Positions 9,556 through 17,267 are shown, numbered from the stretch's first letter. The stretch is DNA of 34,226 nucleotides from Brevundimonas sp. UBA7664 (GCF_002483305.1 NZ_DLHQ01000004.1:1-34226); one strand, 5' to 3'. Numbers and translations: made by a program. The notes: a model not told the origin generated them from the sequence alone.

Positions 9556-9738
9556 ATGGATGAGTCGAAGACCGTATCGCCCCGGCCCGACCTGCCGGCG
9601 ACCCTGCCGGATCCCCTGGCGCCGCCGAAAACCCCGGCCACGGCGCGGGCCCAGCGGCTGGCCACGGCTCTGCGGGACAATTTGAAACGCCGCAAGGCGG
9701 CCGGTCGCGTCGGCAAGGCTGCAAAGCCGAGCAACTGA
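9556..9738 (+). CDS. Small basic protein of unknown function upstream of murA
   Basis: 60 residues from ATG 9556 (MDESKTVSPRP). The first half is Pro-rich (PDLPATLPDPLAPPKTP) and the second is a basic helix (ATARAQRLATALRDNLKRRKAAGRVGK), which could contact nucleic acid or a partner protein. An AAGG sits just before this ATG. The upstream Met at 9511 would add a segment without recognisable character. I recall similar short Pro-then-basic-helix proteins next to murA in other Caulobacterales, which supports it being real, but no function is known to me. It precedes murA by 100 bp on the same strand. Confidence 0.6.
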   Translation: MDESKTVSPRPDLPATLPDPLAPPKTPATARAQRLATALRDNLKRRKAAGRVGKAAKPSN

Positions 9739-9789
9739 ATGTCATCGGCCGGACGGATGTCGGCCTTTCGCAAGACCAGCGGTCCGCGC

Positions 9790-9795
9790 TAGATA
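9790..9795 (+). promoter_or_regulatory. Possible -10 element of the murA promoter
   Basis: TAGATA within GCTAGATAGCC, 43 bp before the murA start, resembles an alphaproteobacterial -10 box. The matching -35 (TTTCGC, 18 bp upstream) is weak. Confidence 0.35.
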
Positions 9796-9838
9796 GCCGA
9801 TCCCCCCTTGCGCCCTGCACGGGGTCGCAAGAGACGAC

Positions 9839-11128
9839 ATGGACAGCATCGCCATCACCGGCGGCGCCCGGCTGAACGGAAGCATTCCGATCAGCGGCGC
9901 CAAGAACTCCGCCCTCAAACTGATGGCCGCCGCGATCCTGACCGATCAGCCGCTGCTGCTGACCAATATGCCGCGGCTGGCGGACACGAAATTTCTCGGC
10001 CGGCTGCTGCAAGAGCTGGGCGTCGAGGTTTCCGAGCGCGACGGCGCCGAGGGGCAGGAGACGCTGTTCCACGCGGCGACCCTGACCTCGACCTTCGCCC
10101 CCTATGATCTGGTCCGGCAGATGCGGGCCTCGTTCAATGTGCTGGGGCCGCTGCTGGCGCGCACCGGCGAGGCCAAGGTGTCGCTGCCGGGCGGCTGCAC
10201 CATCGGGGCCCGGCCGGTCGACCTGCACCTGCAGGCCCTGACCGCGATGGGGGCCGAGATCGAACTGGACGAGGGCTATGTCATCGCCCGCGCGCCCCAT
10301 GGGCTGAAGGGGGCGGAGATCGAGTTTCCGTTCGTCTCGGTCGGGGCGACCGAGCACGCCCTGCTGGCGGCGGTGCTGGCCGACGGCGTGACCGTGCTGA
10401 GGAAGGCCGCGCGCGAGCCCGAGATCGGCGACCTGGCCCGCTGCCTGACCGCCATGGGGGCCCGGGTCGAGGGCATCGACACCGACGTCCTGACCATCAC
10501 CGGCGTGACCTCGCTCGGCGGGGCGAGCTGGTCGGTGATTCCCGACCGGATCGAGATGGGCTCCTACGCAGTGGCGGCGGCCATGGCCGGGGGCGAGGTG
10601 CGGCTGACGAAGACGCGGCCCGAGCTGATGACGGCGCTGGCCGAAAAGATGATCGAGGCCGGGGTCGAGGTGACCCCGACGGCGGACGGGGTGATCGTCA
10701 AACGCGATCCGGCGGTGCGGCTGAAGGCGGTCAATGTGGCGACCGAGGTCTATCCGGGTTTCGCCACCGACCTGCAGGCCCAGTTCATGGCCCTGATGAC
10801 GACCGCCGAGGGCGACAGCGTCATCCATGAGAACATCTTCGAGAACCGCTTCATGCACGCGCCGGAACTGGCGCGGCTGGGGGCCGACATCCATGTCCAT
10901 GCCGGCGAGGCGGTGGTGAAGGGCGTGCCCGAGCTGCACGGCGCCCCGGTGATGGCCACGGACCTGCGGGCCTCGGTCAGCCTGGTGATCGCCGGCCTGG
11001 CGGCCCAGGGCGAAACCACGGTCGGGCGGGTCTATCATCTGGACCGCGGCTTCGAACGGCTGGAAGAAAAGCTGAGCGCCTGCGGGGCCGAGATCCGCCG
11101 AATCAAGGACGATGCGAATGAGCACTGA
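9839..11128 (+). CDS. murA: UDP-N-acetylglucosamine 1-carboxyvinyltransferase MurA
   Basis: 429 residues, full length. It catalyses the first committed step of peptidoglycan synthesis in the cytoplasm, transferring enolpyruvate from phosphoenolpyruvate to UDP-GlcNAc. Visible signatures are the N-terminal GSIPISGAKNSALK with Lys22-Asn23 for substrate binding, the loop LPGGCTIGARPVDLH with Cys120, which corresponds to the fosfomycin-sensitive Cys115 of E. coli, and the C-terminal Y-HLDRGFERLEEKL. The presence of Cys rather than Asp at this position predicts fosfomycin susceptibility of the enzyme. The next gene starts inside its 3' end, so a polycistronic transcript is likely. Confidence 0.97.
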   Translation: MDSIAITGGARLNGSIPISGAKNSALKLMAAAILTDQPLLLTNMPRLADTKFLGRLLQELGVEVSERDGAEGQETLFHAATLTSTFAPYDLVRQMRASFNVLGPLLARTGEAKVSLPGGCTIGARPVDLHLQALTAMGAEIELDEGYVIARAPHGLKGAEIEFPFVSVGATEHALLAAVLADGVTVLRKAAREPEIGDLARCLTAMGARVEGIDTDVLTITGVTSLGGASWSVIPDRIEMGSYAVAAAMAGGEVRLTKTRPELMTALAEKMIEAGVEVTPTADGVIVKRDPAVRLKAVNVATEVYPGFATDLQAQFMALMTTAEGDSVIHENIFENRFMHAPELARLGADIHVHAGEAVVKGVPELHGAPVMATDLRASVSLVIAGLAAQGETTVGRVYHLDRGFERLEEKLSACGAEIRRIKDDANEH

Positions 11129-11597
11129 GGCTCAGACCGGCGAGGCGGAAGCGGCGGCGCCTGCGCCGGTCGAGCCGCTGCGCCTGCTGGCCGAGGACGC
11201 GGACGACCTGCACATCATCTCGGCGGCGTTGCAGGACGCCATCCTGCGCCCGGTGGACATCGTCTGGGAGCGGTCGGCGCGGCGGGTGACGCTGAAGCTG
11301 AGCCGCTTCTGCTGGGAGTGCGGCGGCACGCGGGTGATGGCGGCGATGCAGTTCGGCGATGTGGTGGCGGTCAAGAGCCGGCGCCTGCCGCGCCTGCCGG
11401 AAAGCGCGCTGGAGCTGCTGGCCATGGATTTCGAACCCGGCGAGGCTCCGGGCGGCCGGGTGATCCTGATGTTCGCCGCCGGCGGCGACCTGCGGATCGA
11501 CGTGGAATGTCTGGACGCGGTGCTGACCGACCTGTCGGAGCGCTGGCCCGCCAAACTGGCCCCCGCCCACCTCGACCAGCCGGCGGAATCCGCGTGA
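11118..11597 (+). CDS. DUF2948 family protein
   Basis: 159 residues. It matches the alphaproteobacterial DUF2948 family: LRLLAEDADDLHIISAALQDAILRP near the start, WERSARRVTLKLSRFCWE, and the closing DLRIDVECLDAVLTDLSERW. It has no signal or membrane segment. Its role is unknown, but the family is usually encoded beside murA, as here. Two starts are possible (ATG 11112 and 11118). I prefer 11118 because AAGGA sits 8 nt upstream. The gene overlaps the murA stop by 11 bp and its own stop is shared with the GTG start of the next gene, indicating translational coupling. Confidence 0.88.
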   Translation: MSTEAQTGEAEAAAPAPVEPLRLLAEDADDLHIISAALQDAILRPVDIVWERSARRVTLKLSRFCWECGGTRVMAAMQFGDVVAVKSRRLPRLPESALELLAMDFEPGEAPGGRVILMFAAGGDLRIDVECLDAVLTDLSERWPAKLAPAHLDQPAESA

Positions 11598-12058
11598 GCG
11601 AGCACCGCCTCGCCTCGGTCGAGCTGGACGCCGTGACGCTTCCGGCGGCGACCGCCGAGATCGAGCACGAACGGCGGGTGGCCATCTTCGACCTGGTCGA
11701 GAAGAACAGTTTCGAGCCGGCCGGCGCGGCGGGCGGGCCTTACGCGCTGAAGCTGGCGCTGGTGGACGGCCGGCTGGCGTTCGAGATCACGGGACCGGAC
11801 TTCCACCGGGTCCACGGCCTGTCGCTGACGCCGCTGAACAAGGTGGTGAAGGACTATATCGCCATCTGCGACAGCTATTACGAGGCCCTGCGCGGCACCT
11901 CCCCGGCCCAGATCGAGGCCGTCGACATGGGCCGGCGCGGCCTGCACAACGAGGGGGCCGAACTGCTGAAGGCGCGGCTGGACGGCAAGATCACCATCGA
12001 CCACGAGACGTCGCGGCGGCTGTTCACTCTGGTGACGGCGCTGTACCGCAGAGGATAG
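11594..12058 (+). CDS. UPF0262 family protein
   Basis: 154 residues starting at GTG 11594, which overlaps the preceding TGA (GTGA). UPF0262 traits are visible: RLASVELDAVTL at the start, EHERRVAIFDLVEKNSFEP, GPYALKLALVDGRLAFEI, LSLTPLNKVVKDYIAICDSYYEALR, and the closing GRRGLHNEGAELLKARLDGKITIDHETSRRLFTL. The family is soluble, widespread in alphaproteobacteria and of unknown function. The much longer reading frame beginning at 11318 overlaps DUF2948 and has no family support before the GTG. The arrangement murA-DUF2948-UPF0262 suggests one operon. Confidence 0.92.
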   Translation: MSEHRLASVELDAVTLPAATAEIEHERRVAIFDLVEKNSFEPAGAAGGPYALKLALVDGRLAFEITGPDFHRVHGLSLTPLNKVVKDYIAICDSYYEALRGTSPAQIEAVDMGRRGLHNEGAELLKARLDGKITIDHETSRRLFTLVTALYRRG

Positions 12059-12067
12059 AAGACACGT

Positions 12068-12535
12068 ATGCAGGACAGGGCTCGATCATTCGCCGTCATC
12101 GCTCATGGCGACCAGATCTACGGTGAGGATCAGCCCTATGAACGGCATCTGGAAGCGGTCGTCGAAGTCATTCGCGGCTGGACGGACGATCCGGAACTGA
12201 TCAGCGCCGCGTGGATGCATGACACGCTGGAGGACACGACGACTCGTTTCGCTGAGATCGCGGACCAGTTTAGCCCGCGCGTCGCCGATCTTGTCTGGGC
12301 CGTGACCGCGGAAGGTGACGCTCGCGCGGAAAAGATGGCAGCCATCTATCGGAAGATTGAAGCCTATCCCGACGCCGCGCTGGTCAAACTGGCCGACCGC
12401 GTCGCAAACGTGGAAGCGGCTCCGGCAGGTTCCAAGCACAGACTGCGCTATTGCGGCGAGCGCGAGGCTTTCGAGTCGGCGGTCCGTCCATTCGTTCCGG
12501 CAGTGGCTTGGGACCGGCTCGACCGGGCTTACTGA
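12068..12535 (+). CDS. HD-domain protein resembling small alarmone ((p)ppGpp) hydrolases
   Basis: 155 residues, essentially one HD domain. Metal and substrate residues of the SpoT/MESH1 hydrolase type are recognisable: His13 in AHGDQ, His27, His51-Asp52 with Glu55-Asp56 in WMHDTLEDT, and Asp110/Asn114 in KLADRVANV. SpoT-type hydrolases use this set with a Mn ion to cleave the 3'-pyrophosphate of (p)ppGpp. No synthetase, TGS or ACT domain follows, so it would be a stand-alone hydrolase or a relative acting on another nucleotide. It lies 9 bp after UPF0262, where other alphaproteobacteria that I recall have a low-molecular-weight phosphatase gene. Third-position GC seems slightly lower than in its neighbours, hinting at insertion. 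Activity is inference. Confidence 0.75.
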   Translation: MQDRARSFAVIAHGDQIYGEDQPYERHLEAVVEVIRGWTDDPELISAAWMHDTLEDTTTRFAEIADQFSPRVADLVWAVTAEGDARAEKMAAIYRKIEAYPDAALVKLADRVANVEAAPAGSKHRLRYCGEREAFESAVRPFVPAVAWDRLDRAY

Positions 12536-12587
12536 GCCCTACGCCTCGACTAACCCGCCGTTTTCAGGCATACGCCCGCTCCTTAAC

Positions 12588-12614
12588 AACGCGCGCTTTC
12601 GCCCGGCGCGCGTT
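12588..12614. other. 9-bp stem-loop in the infA leader
   Basis: AACGCGCGC at 12588-12596 pairs perfectly with GCGCGCGTT at 12606-12614 around a 9-nt loop. It lies 53 bp after the HD gene stop and 32 bp before infA. There is no T-run, so it may be an RNA leader structure, an operator or a weak attenuator. Confidence 0.4.
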
Positions 12615-12646
12615 CTGACTCGTATTCACAGGGCGCGAGAGGCCGC

Positions 12647-12868
12647 ATGGCTAAGGAAGAACTGCTCGAGTTTCCCGGCGTCGTCAGCGAACTGCTGCCG
12701 AATGCGACGTTCCGCGTGCTGCTCGAGGGCAACGACCACGAGATCATCGCCCACACCGCCGGCAAGATGCGCAAGAACCGCATCCGCGTGCTGGCCGGCG
12801 ACAAGGTTCTGGTCGAGATGACGCCCTATGACCTGACCAAGGGTCGTATCACCTACCGCTTCAAGTAA
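12647..12868 (+). CDS. infA: Translation initiation factor IF-1
   Basis: 73 residues, the normal size. IF-1 binds the A site of the 30S subunit during initiation. It is a single OB fold with the family blocks MAKEELLEFPGVV, LPNATFRVLLEG, IIAHTAGKMRKNRIRVLAGDKV, and the very conserved end MTPYDLTKGRITYRFK. It starts 10 bp before nothing unusual; its own leader contains a GC-rich stem-loop. It is followed after 10 bp by maf. Confidence 0.97.
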   Translation: MAKEELLEFPGVVSELLPNATFRVLLEGNDHEIIAHTAGKMRKNRIRVLAGDKVLVEMTPYDLTKGRITYRFK

Positions 12869-12878
12869 GGGCGCGCGC

Positions 12879-13454
12879 TTGTCGCGTCCTGAACTCGTGC
12901 TGGCCTCGGCCAGCCCGCGCCGCATCGAACTGCTGGCGCTGGTCGGGATCCCCCCCGACCGGATCGAACCCGCCGACATCGACGAGACCCCGCTGAAGGA
13001 CGAGACGCCGTCACGCCTCGCCGCGCGGCTGGCCGTGTCCAAGGCGGAGGCCGTCGCGGCCGGCTCGCCCGACGCCGTCGTGCTGGCCGCCGACACCGTG
13101 GTGGCCGTGGGCCGCCGGCTGCTGGAAAAGCCCGCCGACGAAGCCGAAGCCGTGCGGTTCCTGAAATTGCTCTCCGGCCGCAACCACCGGGTCTTCACCG
13201 GTGTGGCGGTGACTGCGGGGGTGCAGACCCGGCATCGGGTGGTGGACACCCGGGTCAGCGTCAAGGTCCTGTCCGATCCCGAGATCGCCGCCTATGTCGC
13301 CTCGGGCGAATGGCGCGGCAAGGCGGGCGGCTATGGCATCCAGGGGCGGGCCGGGGCCTTCGTCACCCGGCTGGTCGGCAGCTATCCGGCGGTCATGGGC
13401 CTGCCGCTGTTCGAGACCGTCAATCTGCTGAACGGCGCCGGCTGGCGGACGTGA
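12879..13454 (+). CDS. maf: Maf-like nucleotide pyrophosphatase
   Basis: 191 residues starting with TTG. Maf proteins hydrolyse non-canonical or methylated nucleoside triphosphates (for example dTTP/UTP, m7GTP or pseudo-UTP depending on subfamily). Family signatures are the N-terminal LASASPRRIELL, the AADTVVAVGRRLLEKP block with the catalytic Asp, and AGGYGIQGRAGAFV followed by GSYPAVMGLPL. The TTG start is needed because the LASASPRR strand begins right after it and no ATG lies nearby. It is 10 bp after infA and 10 bp before the RNase gene, in an order conserved among alphaproteobacteria. Which Maf subfamily it is cannot be settled here. Confidence 0.93.
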   Translation: MSRPELVLASASPRRIELLALVGIPPDRIEPADIDETPLKDETPSRLAARLAVSKAEAVAAGSPDAVVLAADTVVAVGRRLLEKPADEAEAVRFLKLLSGRNHRVFTGVAVTAGVQTRHRVVDTRVSVKVLSDPEIAAYVASGEWRGKAGGYGIQGRAGAFVTRLVGSYPAVMGLPLFETVNLLNGAGWRT

Positions 13455-13464
13455 GCCCGGTCCG

Positions 13465-14499
13465 GTGAGCGAGGTGGAGGTCTTTCTGGACGACACCCCG
13501 GGCGAGGTTCGGGGCGTCGTCGTGCGGGACGGCCGGTTCGAACACCTGTTGATCCAGCGCGAGGACGACGTCGCCGAACATCGGCTCGGCGCGCGCTGCG
13601 TCGGGCGGATCGCCGAGGTGCATCCGGGCCTGAAGGGCGCCTTCGTCGATCTGGGACCGATCGTGCACGGCTTCCTGCCGTTCCGGGGACAGGACCGGCT
13701 GGCCGCGGGCCAGAAGGTCGAGGTCGAGGTTTCGGCCGAGCCGCGCGAGGGCAAGGGACCGACTCTTCGCCTGATCGGGGCGGGGGAGGGGGCGCCGCGC
13801 CTGCTGTCGCCGGGCCCGACGGTGGTCGAAACCCTGGCCCGGCTGGCGCCCGGATCGACGCCGGTCACCGGCGCGGCCGCCATCCAGGCCGGCCGGGACG
13901 CCGAGGAAGAGGCCGGCTGGCCGGGCGAGCTGTTTCCCGACACCGGTCTGGATCTGATCGTCCAGCGCACGCGCGCGCTGATCGCCGTCGATCTCGACCT
14001 GTCGCCGGCGCCGGGCGTTTCCTTCGGCGCCGCGGCGCGGACGCGGGCGAATCGGCAGGGGCTGCAGGCGGCGGCGCGGATGATCCGGCTGAAACGCTGG
14101 GGCGGTCTTGTGGCGATTGACCTGATCGGGTCCGGCGAGGACGGCGACGTCGTCCTGGCGGCGGCCAAACAGGCGTTTGGCGGCGATCCGGATGTGGTCT
14201 TCGGCCCGGTCAACCGGTTCGGCGTGCTGCAACTGGCCCTGCCGTGGCGGCGGACCCCGCTGGAAGAGATCCTCAACGGCCCTGACCGCCGCCGTCGTCC
14301 CGAGCAGCGGGCGCAGGATGTGGCGCGGAGCCTGCGCCACAGTCTGCTGTCCAACACCACAGTCGCGCGGATCACCCTGCGCTGCGCCCCGGACGAGGCG
14401 GCGCTCGCGGGTCCGCTGGTGGCGCGGCTGGGGCCGAGAGCCCATCTCAACGCTGATCCGGCCGTCGCGCCGGGCGCTTTCACCTGGGAAGAGGGCTGA
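13465..14499 (+). CDS. Short ribonuclease E/G family protein
   Basis: 344 residues starting at GTG 13465. An S1-like RNA-binding region is visible around residues 40-75 (RCVGRIAEVHPGLKGAFVDLG ending HGFLPF). The catalytic-core region has LIAVDLDLSPAPG and GGLVAIDLIGSGEDGDVV, where RNase E has its two Mg-binding Asp residues. The Asn that normally follows the first Asp by two positions is Asp here. The Zn-link CxxC of RNase E/G is absent. Such short relatives commonly sit between maf and yacG in alphaproteobacteria, so this is not the main degradosome RNase E. Its substrates are unknown. Confidence 0.85.
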   Translation: MSEVEVFLDDTPGEVRGVVVRDGRFEHLLIQREDDVAEHRLGARCVGRIAEVHPGLKGAFVDLGPIVHGFLPFRGQDRLAAGQKVEVEVSAEPREGKGPTLRLIGAGEGAPRLLSPGPTVVETLARLAPGSTPVTGAAAIQAGRDAEEEAGWPGELFPDTGLDLIVQRTRALIAVDLDLSPAPGVSFGAAARTRANRQGLQAAARMIRLKRWGGLVAIDLIGSGEDGDVVLAAAKQAFGGDPDVVFGPVNRFGVLQLALPWRRTPLEEILNGPDRRRRPEQRAQDVARSLRHSLLSNTTVARITLRCAPDEAALAGPLVARLGPRAHLNADPAVAPGAFTWEEG

Positions 14500-14501
14500 C
14501 C

Positions 14502-14666
14502 ATGGCGACCTGTGCCATCTGCCGCCGCAAGCCGGTGGTCGACGCCTACAAACCGTTCTGTTCCAAGCGCTGCGCCGACGTCGATCTGCAGCGCTGGTTC
14601 AGCGGCGGCTACGTCATTCCCGACAGCGTCGACGAGGCGGCTTCGGAAGACCGGGACGAAGACTGA
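14502..14666 (+). CDS. yacG: DNA gyrase inhibitor / zinc-binding protein YacG
   Basis: 54 residues from ATG 14502, two bases after the RNase stop. The zinc finger is complete: Cys4-x-x-Cys7 (CAIC) and FCSKRCADVDLQRWFSGGYVIP, with the second Cys pair and the family's closing D-L-x-x-W-F motif. YacG proteins bind GyrB and inhibit gyrase in E. coli. It is too short for most automatic calls, but motif spacing is exact. The acidic tail DEAASEDRDED is typical. It is the last gene of the murA-to-yacG block. Confidence 0.93.
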   Translation: MATCAICRRKPVVDAYKPFCSKRCADVDLQRWFSGGYVIPDSVDEAASEDRDED

Positions 14667-14674
14667 TCAGACGG

Positions 14675-14704
14675 CTGGACACCCCCGGACGGCTCGCCTA
14701 TAGA
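14675..14704 (+). promoter_or_regulatory. Promoter of tRNA-Phe
   Basis: CTGGAC at 14675-14680, an 18-bp spacer and TATAGA at 14699-14704, 27 bp before the mature tRNA 5' end. The -10 is good and the -35 is moderate. Confidence 0.5.
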
Positions 14705-14730
14705 CCCCCCCTCGCGCGGGCGGATGCCTC

Positions 14731-14806
14731 GCCTGGGTAGCTCAGTTGGTAGAGCAGCGGATTGAAAATCCGCGTGTCGGTGGTTCGAATCCGCCCCCAG
14801 GCACCA
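14731..14806 (+). tRNA. tRNA-Phe (GAA anticodon)
   Basis: 76 nt with encoded CCA. Acceptor GCCTGGG/CCCAGGC, D-arm GCTC/GAGC, anticodon stem GCGGA/TCCGC with loop TTGAAAA (anticodon GAA), and T-stem GGTGG/CCGCC with loop TTCGAAT all fold canonically. Confidence 0.97.
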
Positions 14807-14807
14807 T

Positions 14808-14835
14808 CGCCCTTCCCGAGCCGGGAAGTCGGGCG
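14808..14835 (+). terminator. Possible hairpin terminator after tRNA-Phe
   Basis: CGCCCTTCCCG (14808-14818) pairs with CGGGAA and GGGCG (14822-14835) with a 3-nt bulge and a 3-nt loop, two bases after the tRNA CCA. No uridine tract follows directly, so termination efficiency is uncertain. Confidence 0.4.
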
Positions 14836-15187
14836 CGGCCATCATGAAAATGTCGTTTTCTGCCTGAATCCTCGGCATCGGACCCGCTGGCTCCCTTGCT
14901 AGGGGAAAAGCGCCGTCCCGCACTTGACGCTCTGTTATGCGTTCGCCAAAGGAGCTTGACCGCGTTCCTTCGCGGGCAGTTGATGGAGCCGGGGAAAACG
15001 CTTTCCCTGTTCGTCGGCGCCGCGCCGGGAGCCACATTGGCAACCGGAAGCGTCAGAAGGCGTTCCAAGGACCGGGGTCTCTTAACCCTGTCATCCGCGG
15101 ACAAGAATTTCATCGAGGGCGGTCGTCGTCTGCGGCCGTTTCTTTTGGGTTCCACAAGTCAGACCAAACAGCAGGAACTGGCGAACT
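14836..15187 (+). other. Long leader region before exbB without a convincing gene
   Basis: About 350 bp between the tRNA-Phe hairpin and exbB. Reading frames crossing it continue into exbB in the wrong frame and lack family character, so I treat them as non-coding. TTGACG near 14925 and TTGACC near 14956 could be -35 elements, but no good -10 pairs with them. A Fur-like AT-rich palindrome was looked for and not found. AGGAA lies about 9 nt before the exbB ATG. Confidence 0.4.
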
Positions 15188-16075
15188 ATGTTCGATATCA
15201 AGAAGACCAACATCCTCCTGGCCATGGCCGCCGCTGGCGTCCTCATGGCCGGCACGCCGGTTCTCGCGCAGGATGCCCCCGCCGCCGCCGCCGACCCGGC
15301 CGCTGCTGCCGCCGCTCCGGCTGCTGCCGCTCCGGCCGCCGCAGAAGCCGCTCCGGCTGAACCCGCCGTCGTCGGTGGTGAAAACCACGGCAAGATGACG
15401 CCGGCCAGCATGTTCATGGACGCTGACCCGGTCGTTAAGACCGTGATGATCGGCCTCGTCCTGGCCTCGATCTTCACCTGGGTTCTGCTGCTCATCAAAA
15501 TCTTCGAGTTCGGCTCGCTGAACCGCCGCACCGACCAGTTCCTGGAATCCTTCCGCCAGGCTCGCACCATCGCCGACATGCGCCGCGTGGCCACGTCGGA
15601 CGAGTTCGACGGCAACCCGCTGGCCGATATGGCCGCCGCGGCGACCGACGAAATCGAACTGTCGCGTCAGGCGGGTCTCTCGGTCACCGGCGATCACGCC
15701 GACTCGGCCCTGATGCGCGCCCAGCAAGCGGTTTCCGCGGTGCAGGCCGGCCTGGCCAAGCGCCTCTCGGGCGGCCAGCAGTTCATGGCTTCGGTGGGCT
15801 CGACCGGTCCGTTCATCGGTCTGTTCGGCACCGTTTACGGGATCATGAACTCCTTCATCGGCATCGCGAACACCAACACGACCAACCTGGCCGTCGTCGC
15901 CCCCGGTATCGCCGAGGCGCTGCTGGCCACCGGTATCGGTCTGTTCGCCGCTATCCCGGCCGTTATCTTCTACAACTACTTCAACACCCGCATCTCGGCG
16001 TACGGCACCCGTTCGGACGGCTTCAGCGCCGAGCTGACCAACGCCATCTCGCGTAACCTCGACAAGGGAGCGTAA
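15188..16075 (+). CDS. exbB: ExbB/TolQ/MotA-type proton channel protein
   Basis: 295 residues. With ExbD it forms the inner-membrane proton channel that powers TonB-dependent uptake through the outer membrane. It has an N-terminal signal-like segment followed by an Ala/Pro-rich periplasmic stretch (residues about 28-60), found in the long form of ExbB. Three membrane segments follow: VKTVMIGLVLASIFTWVLLLIKIF near 80-103, a second at FMASVGSTGPFIGLFGTVYGI, and a third at ALLATGIGLFAAIPAVIFYNYF. The last two are the most conserved family blocks. It lies 5 bp before exbD. Codon use is strongly biased, consistent with good expression. Confidence 0.95.
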   Translation: MFDIKKTNILLAMAAAGVLMAGTPVLAQDAPAAAADPAAAAAAPAAAAPAAAEAAPAEPAVVGGENHGKMTPASMFMDADPVVKTVMIGLVLASIFTWVLLLIKIFEFGSLNRRTDQFLESFRQARTIADMRRVATSDEFDGNPLADMAAAATDEIELSRQAGLSVTGDHADSALMRAQQAVSAVQAGLAKRLSGGQQFMASVGSTGPFIGLFGTVYGIMNSFIGIANTNTTNLAVVAPGIAEALLATGIGLFAAIPAVIFYNYFNTRISAYGTRSDGFSAELTNAISRNLDKGA

Positions 16076-16080
16076 GCTCG

Positions 16081-16518
16081 ATGGCCGCCAAACTTTCAGG
16101 CGGCGGCGGCGGCAAATACACCGTTGAGCAGAACAGCGAGATCAATGTCACGCCGTTCGTGGACATCATGCTGGTTCTGCTCATCATCTTCATGGTCGCG
16201 GCCCCTCTTGCCGCACCGTCCGTGGAAGTGAAACTGCCGCGTGCCGTCGCTCCGCTAGCTGCGAACCCGCCGACACCGATCTATATTTCGATCCAGAGCA
16301 ATGGTCAGTCGTACCTCGGCGACTCCCCGGTTGAACTGGACCAGATCGGTTCGGAGCTGACGGCGCAGATCGGCCGGCGTAATCCCGCCGACGAACGCAT
16401 CTTCATTCGTGCCGACCGCACGACCCGATATGGCGATTTCATGCAGGTCATGAACTCGCTGCAGGACAACGGCTTCTACAGCGTTGCCCTGGTCGGTGAA
16501 GATACGGATGCTCAGTAG
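16081..16518 (+). CDS. exbD: Biopolymer transport protein ExbD
   Basis: 145 residues. After a short cytoplasmic N-terminus comes SEINVTPFVDIMLVLLIIFMV, the single membrane segment, with the conserved Asp28 that carries protons in ExbD/TolR. The rest is a periplasmic domain with PRAVA and ADRTTRYGDFMQVMNSLQDNGF, typical of the family. It acts with ExbB and TonB. It starts 5 bp after exbB and ends 14 bp before tonB on the same strand, so one operon is clear. Confidence 0.95.
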   Translation: MAAKLSGGGGGKYTVEQNSEINVTPFVDIMLVLLIIFMVAAPLAAPSVEVKLPRAVAPLAANPPTPIYISIQSNGQSYLGDSPVELDQIGSELTAQIGRRNPADERIFIRADRTTRYGDFMQVMNSLQDNGFYSVALVGEDTDAQ

Positions 16519-16532
16519 GAAACGGTGAGATC

Positions 16533-17243
16533 ATGACAGACATTGAATATCACCGTTCCAGATACGACGCACCGAAGCGCAAGGGCTTGTTCGGGGTTCC
16601 CCCCGGCGTGCTCCTGGTCAGCATCCTGGTCGTCAGCATCCTGTTCTCGATCCTGGCGATCTACTTCATCAACGCCACGTTCAAGTTGAAAGAGATCAAC
16701 TACTCTGACGACTCGGTCGATGTGGAGCTGATCGAACCGATCCCGCCGCCGCCGCCGCCGCCACCGCCGCCGCCGCCCGACACGCCCCCGCCGCCCAAGC
16801 TGCAGGTGCGTCCCCCGGTCGTCGTTCCGAACGCGCCGCCGCCGCCGGTGACGCTGCCGATCGAGCCGACCAAGAAGGAAGACCGGGTCGAATATACGGG
16901 TCCCCCCGTCATCGTCCCCGGCCCGCCTCCGCCTCCGGCGCCTCCGGCTCCGCCGCGTCCTTCGGTGATCCGCAACCCGAGCTGGTCGCGTCAGCCGACG
17001 GCCGAGTTCCCCGAGCGGGCCGCATCACGCGGCATTGAACGGGGTCGGGTCAGCCTTGAGTGCACGGTGAATCCGAACGGTTCGATGTCGGGTTGCCAGG
17101 TGCTCTCGGAAGATCCCGCCGGCGCCGGTTTCGGCCAGGCGGCTCTCACCGGAGCCCGTCGCGCGCGGGTCTCGCCTCGCGAGGTTGACGGCGCGGCGGT
17201 CGGCGCAAGGGTCACGTTCAACATGACCTTCGTGACCGACTAA
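16533..17243 (+). CDS. tonB: Energy transducer TonB
   Basis: 236 residues. It carries the energy of the ExbBD channel to TonB-dependent receptors in the outer membrane. One membrane anchor lies near residues 25-48 (VLLVSILVVSILFSILAIYFI). The periplasmic rod follows, beginning with an uninterrupted run of 12 prolines and continuing with further PPP clusters to about residue 150. The C-terminal TonB domain (from SWSRQPTAEFPERAASRGIE) ends with ARVTFNMTFVTD. The layout is standard. It is the third gene of exbB-exbD-tonB and is followed by a strong terminator. Confidence 0.95.
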   Translation: MTDIEYHRSRYDAPKRKGLFGVPPGVLLVSILVVSILFSILAIYFINATFKLKEINYSDDSVDVELIEPIPPPPPPPPPPPPDTPPPPKLQVRPPVVVPNAPPPPVTLPIEPTKKEDRVEYTGPPVIVPGPPPPPAPPAPPRPSVIRNPSWSRQPTAEFPERAASRGIERGRVSLECTVNPNGSMSGCQVLSEDPAGAGFGQAALTGARRARVSPREVDGAAVGARVTFNMTFVTD

Positions 17244-17267
17244 ACAGGAATAGACACCTGACGAAGA

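Noticed and set aside
12315..12821. 168-residue plus-strand frame over the HD gene and infA
   Set aside because: It overlaps two genes with clear motifs in other frames and has no domain.
14896..15398. Reading frames in the exbB leader
   Set aside because: They are Arg/Pro-rich, continue into exbB in another frame, and have no recognisable domain or ribosome binding site.
16741..16800. CCG-rich run in tonB as a repeat element or sequencing artefact
   Set aside because: It encodes the Pro-rich rod expected in TonB and stays in frame.
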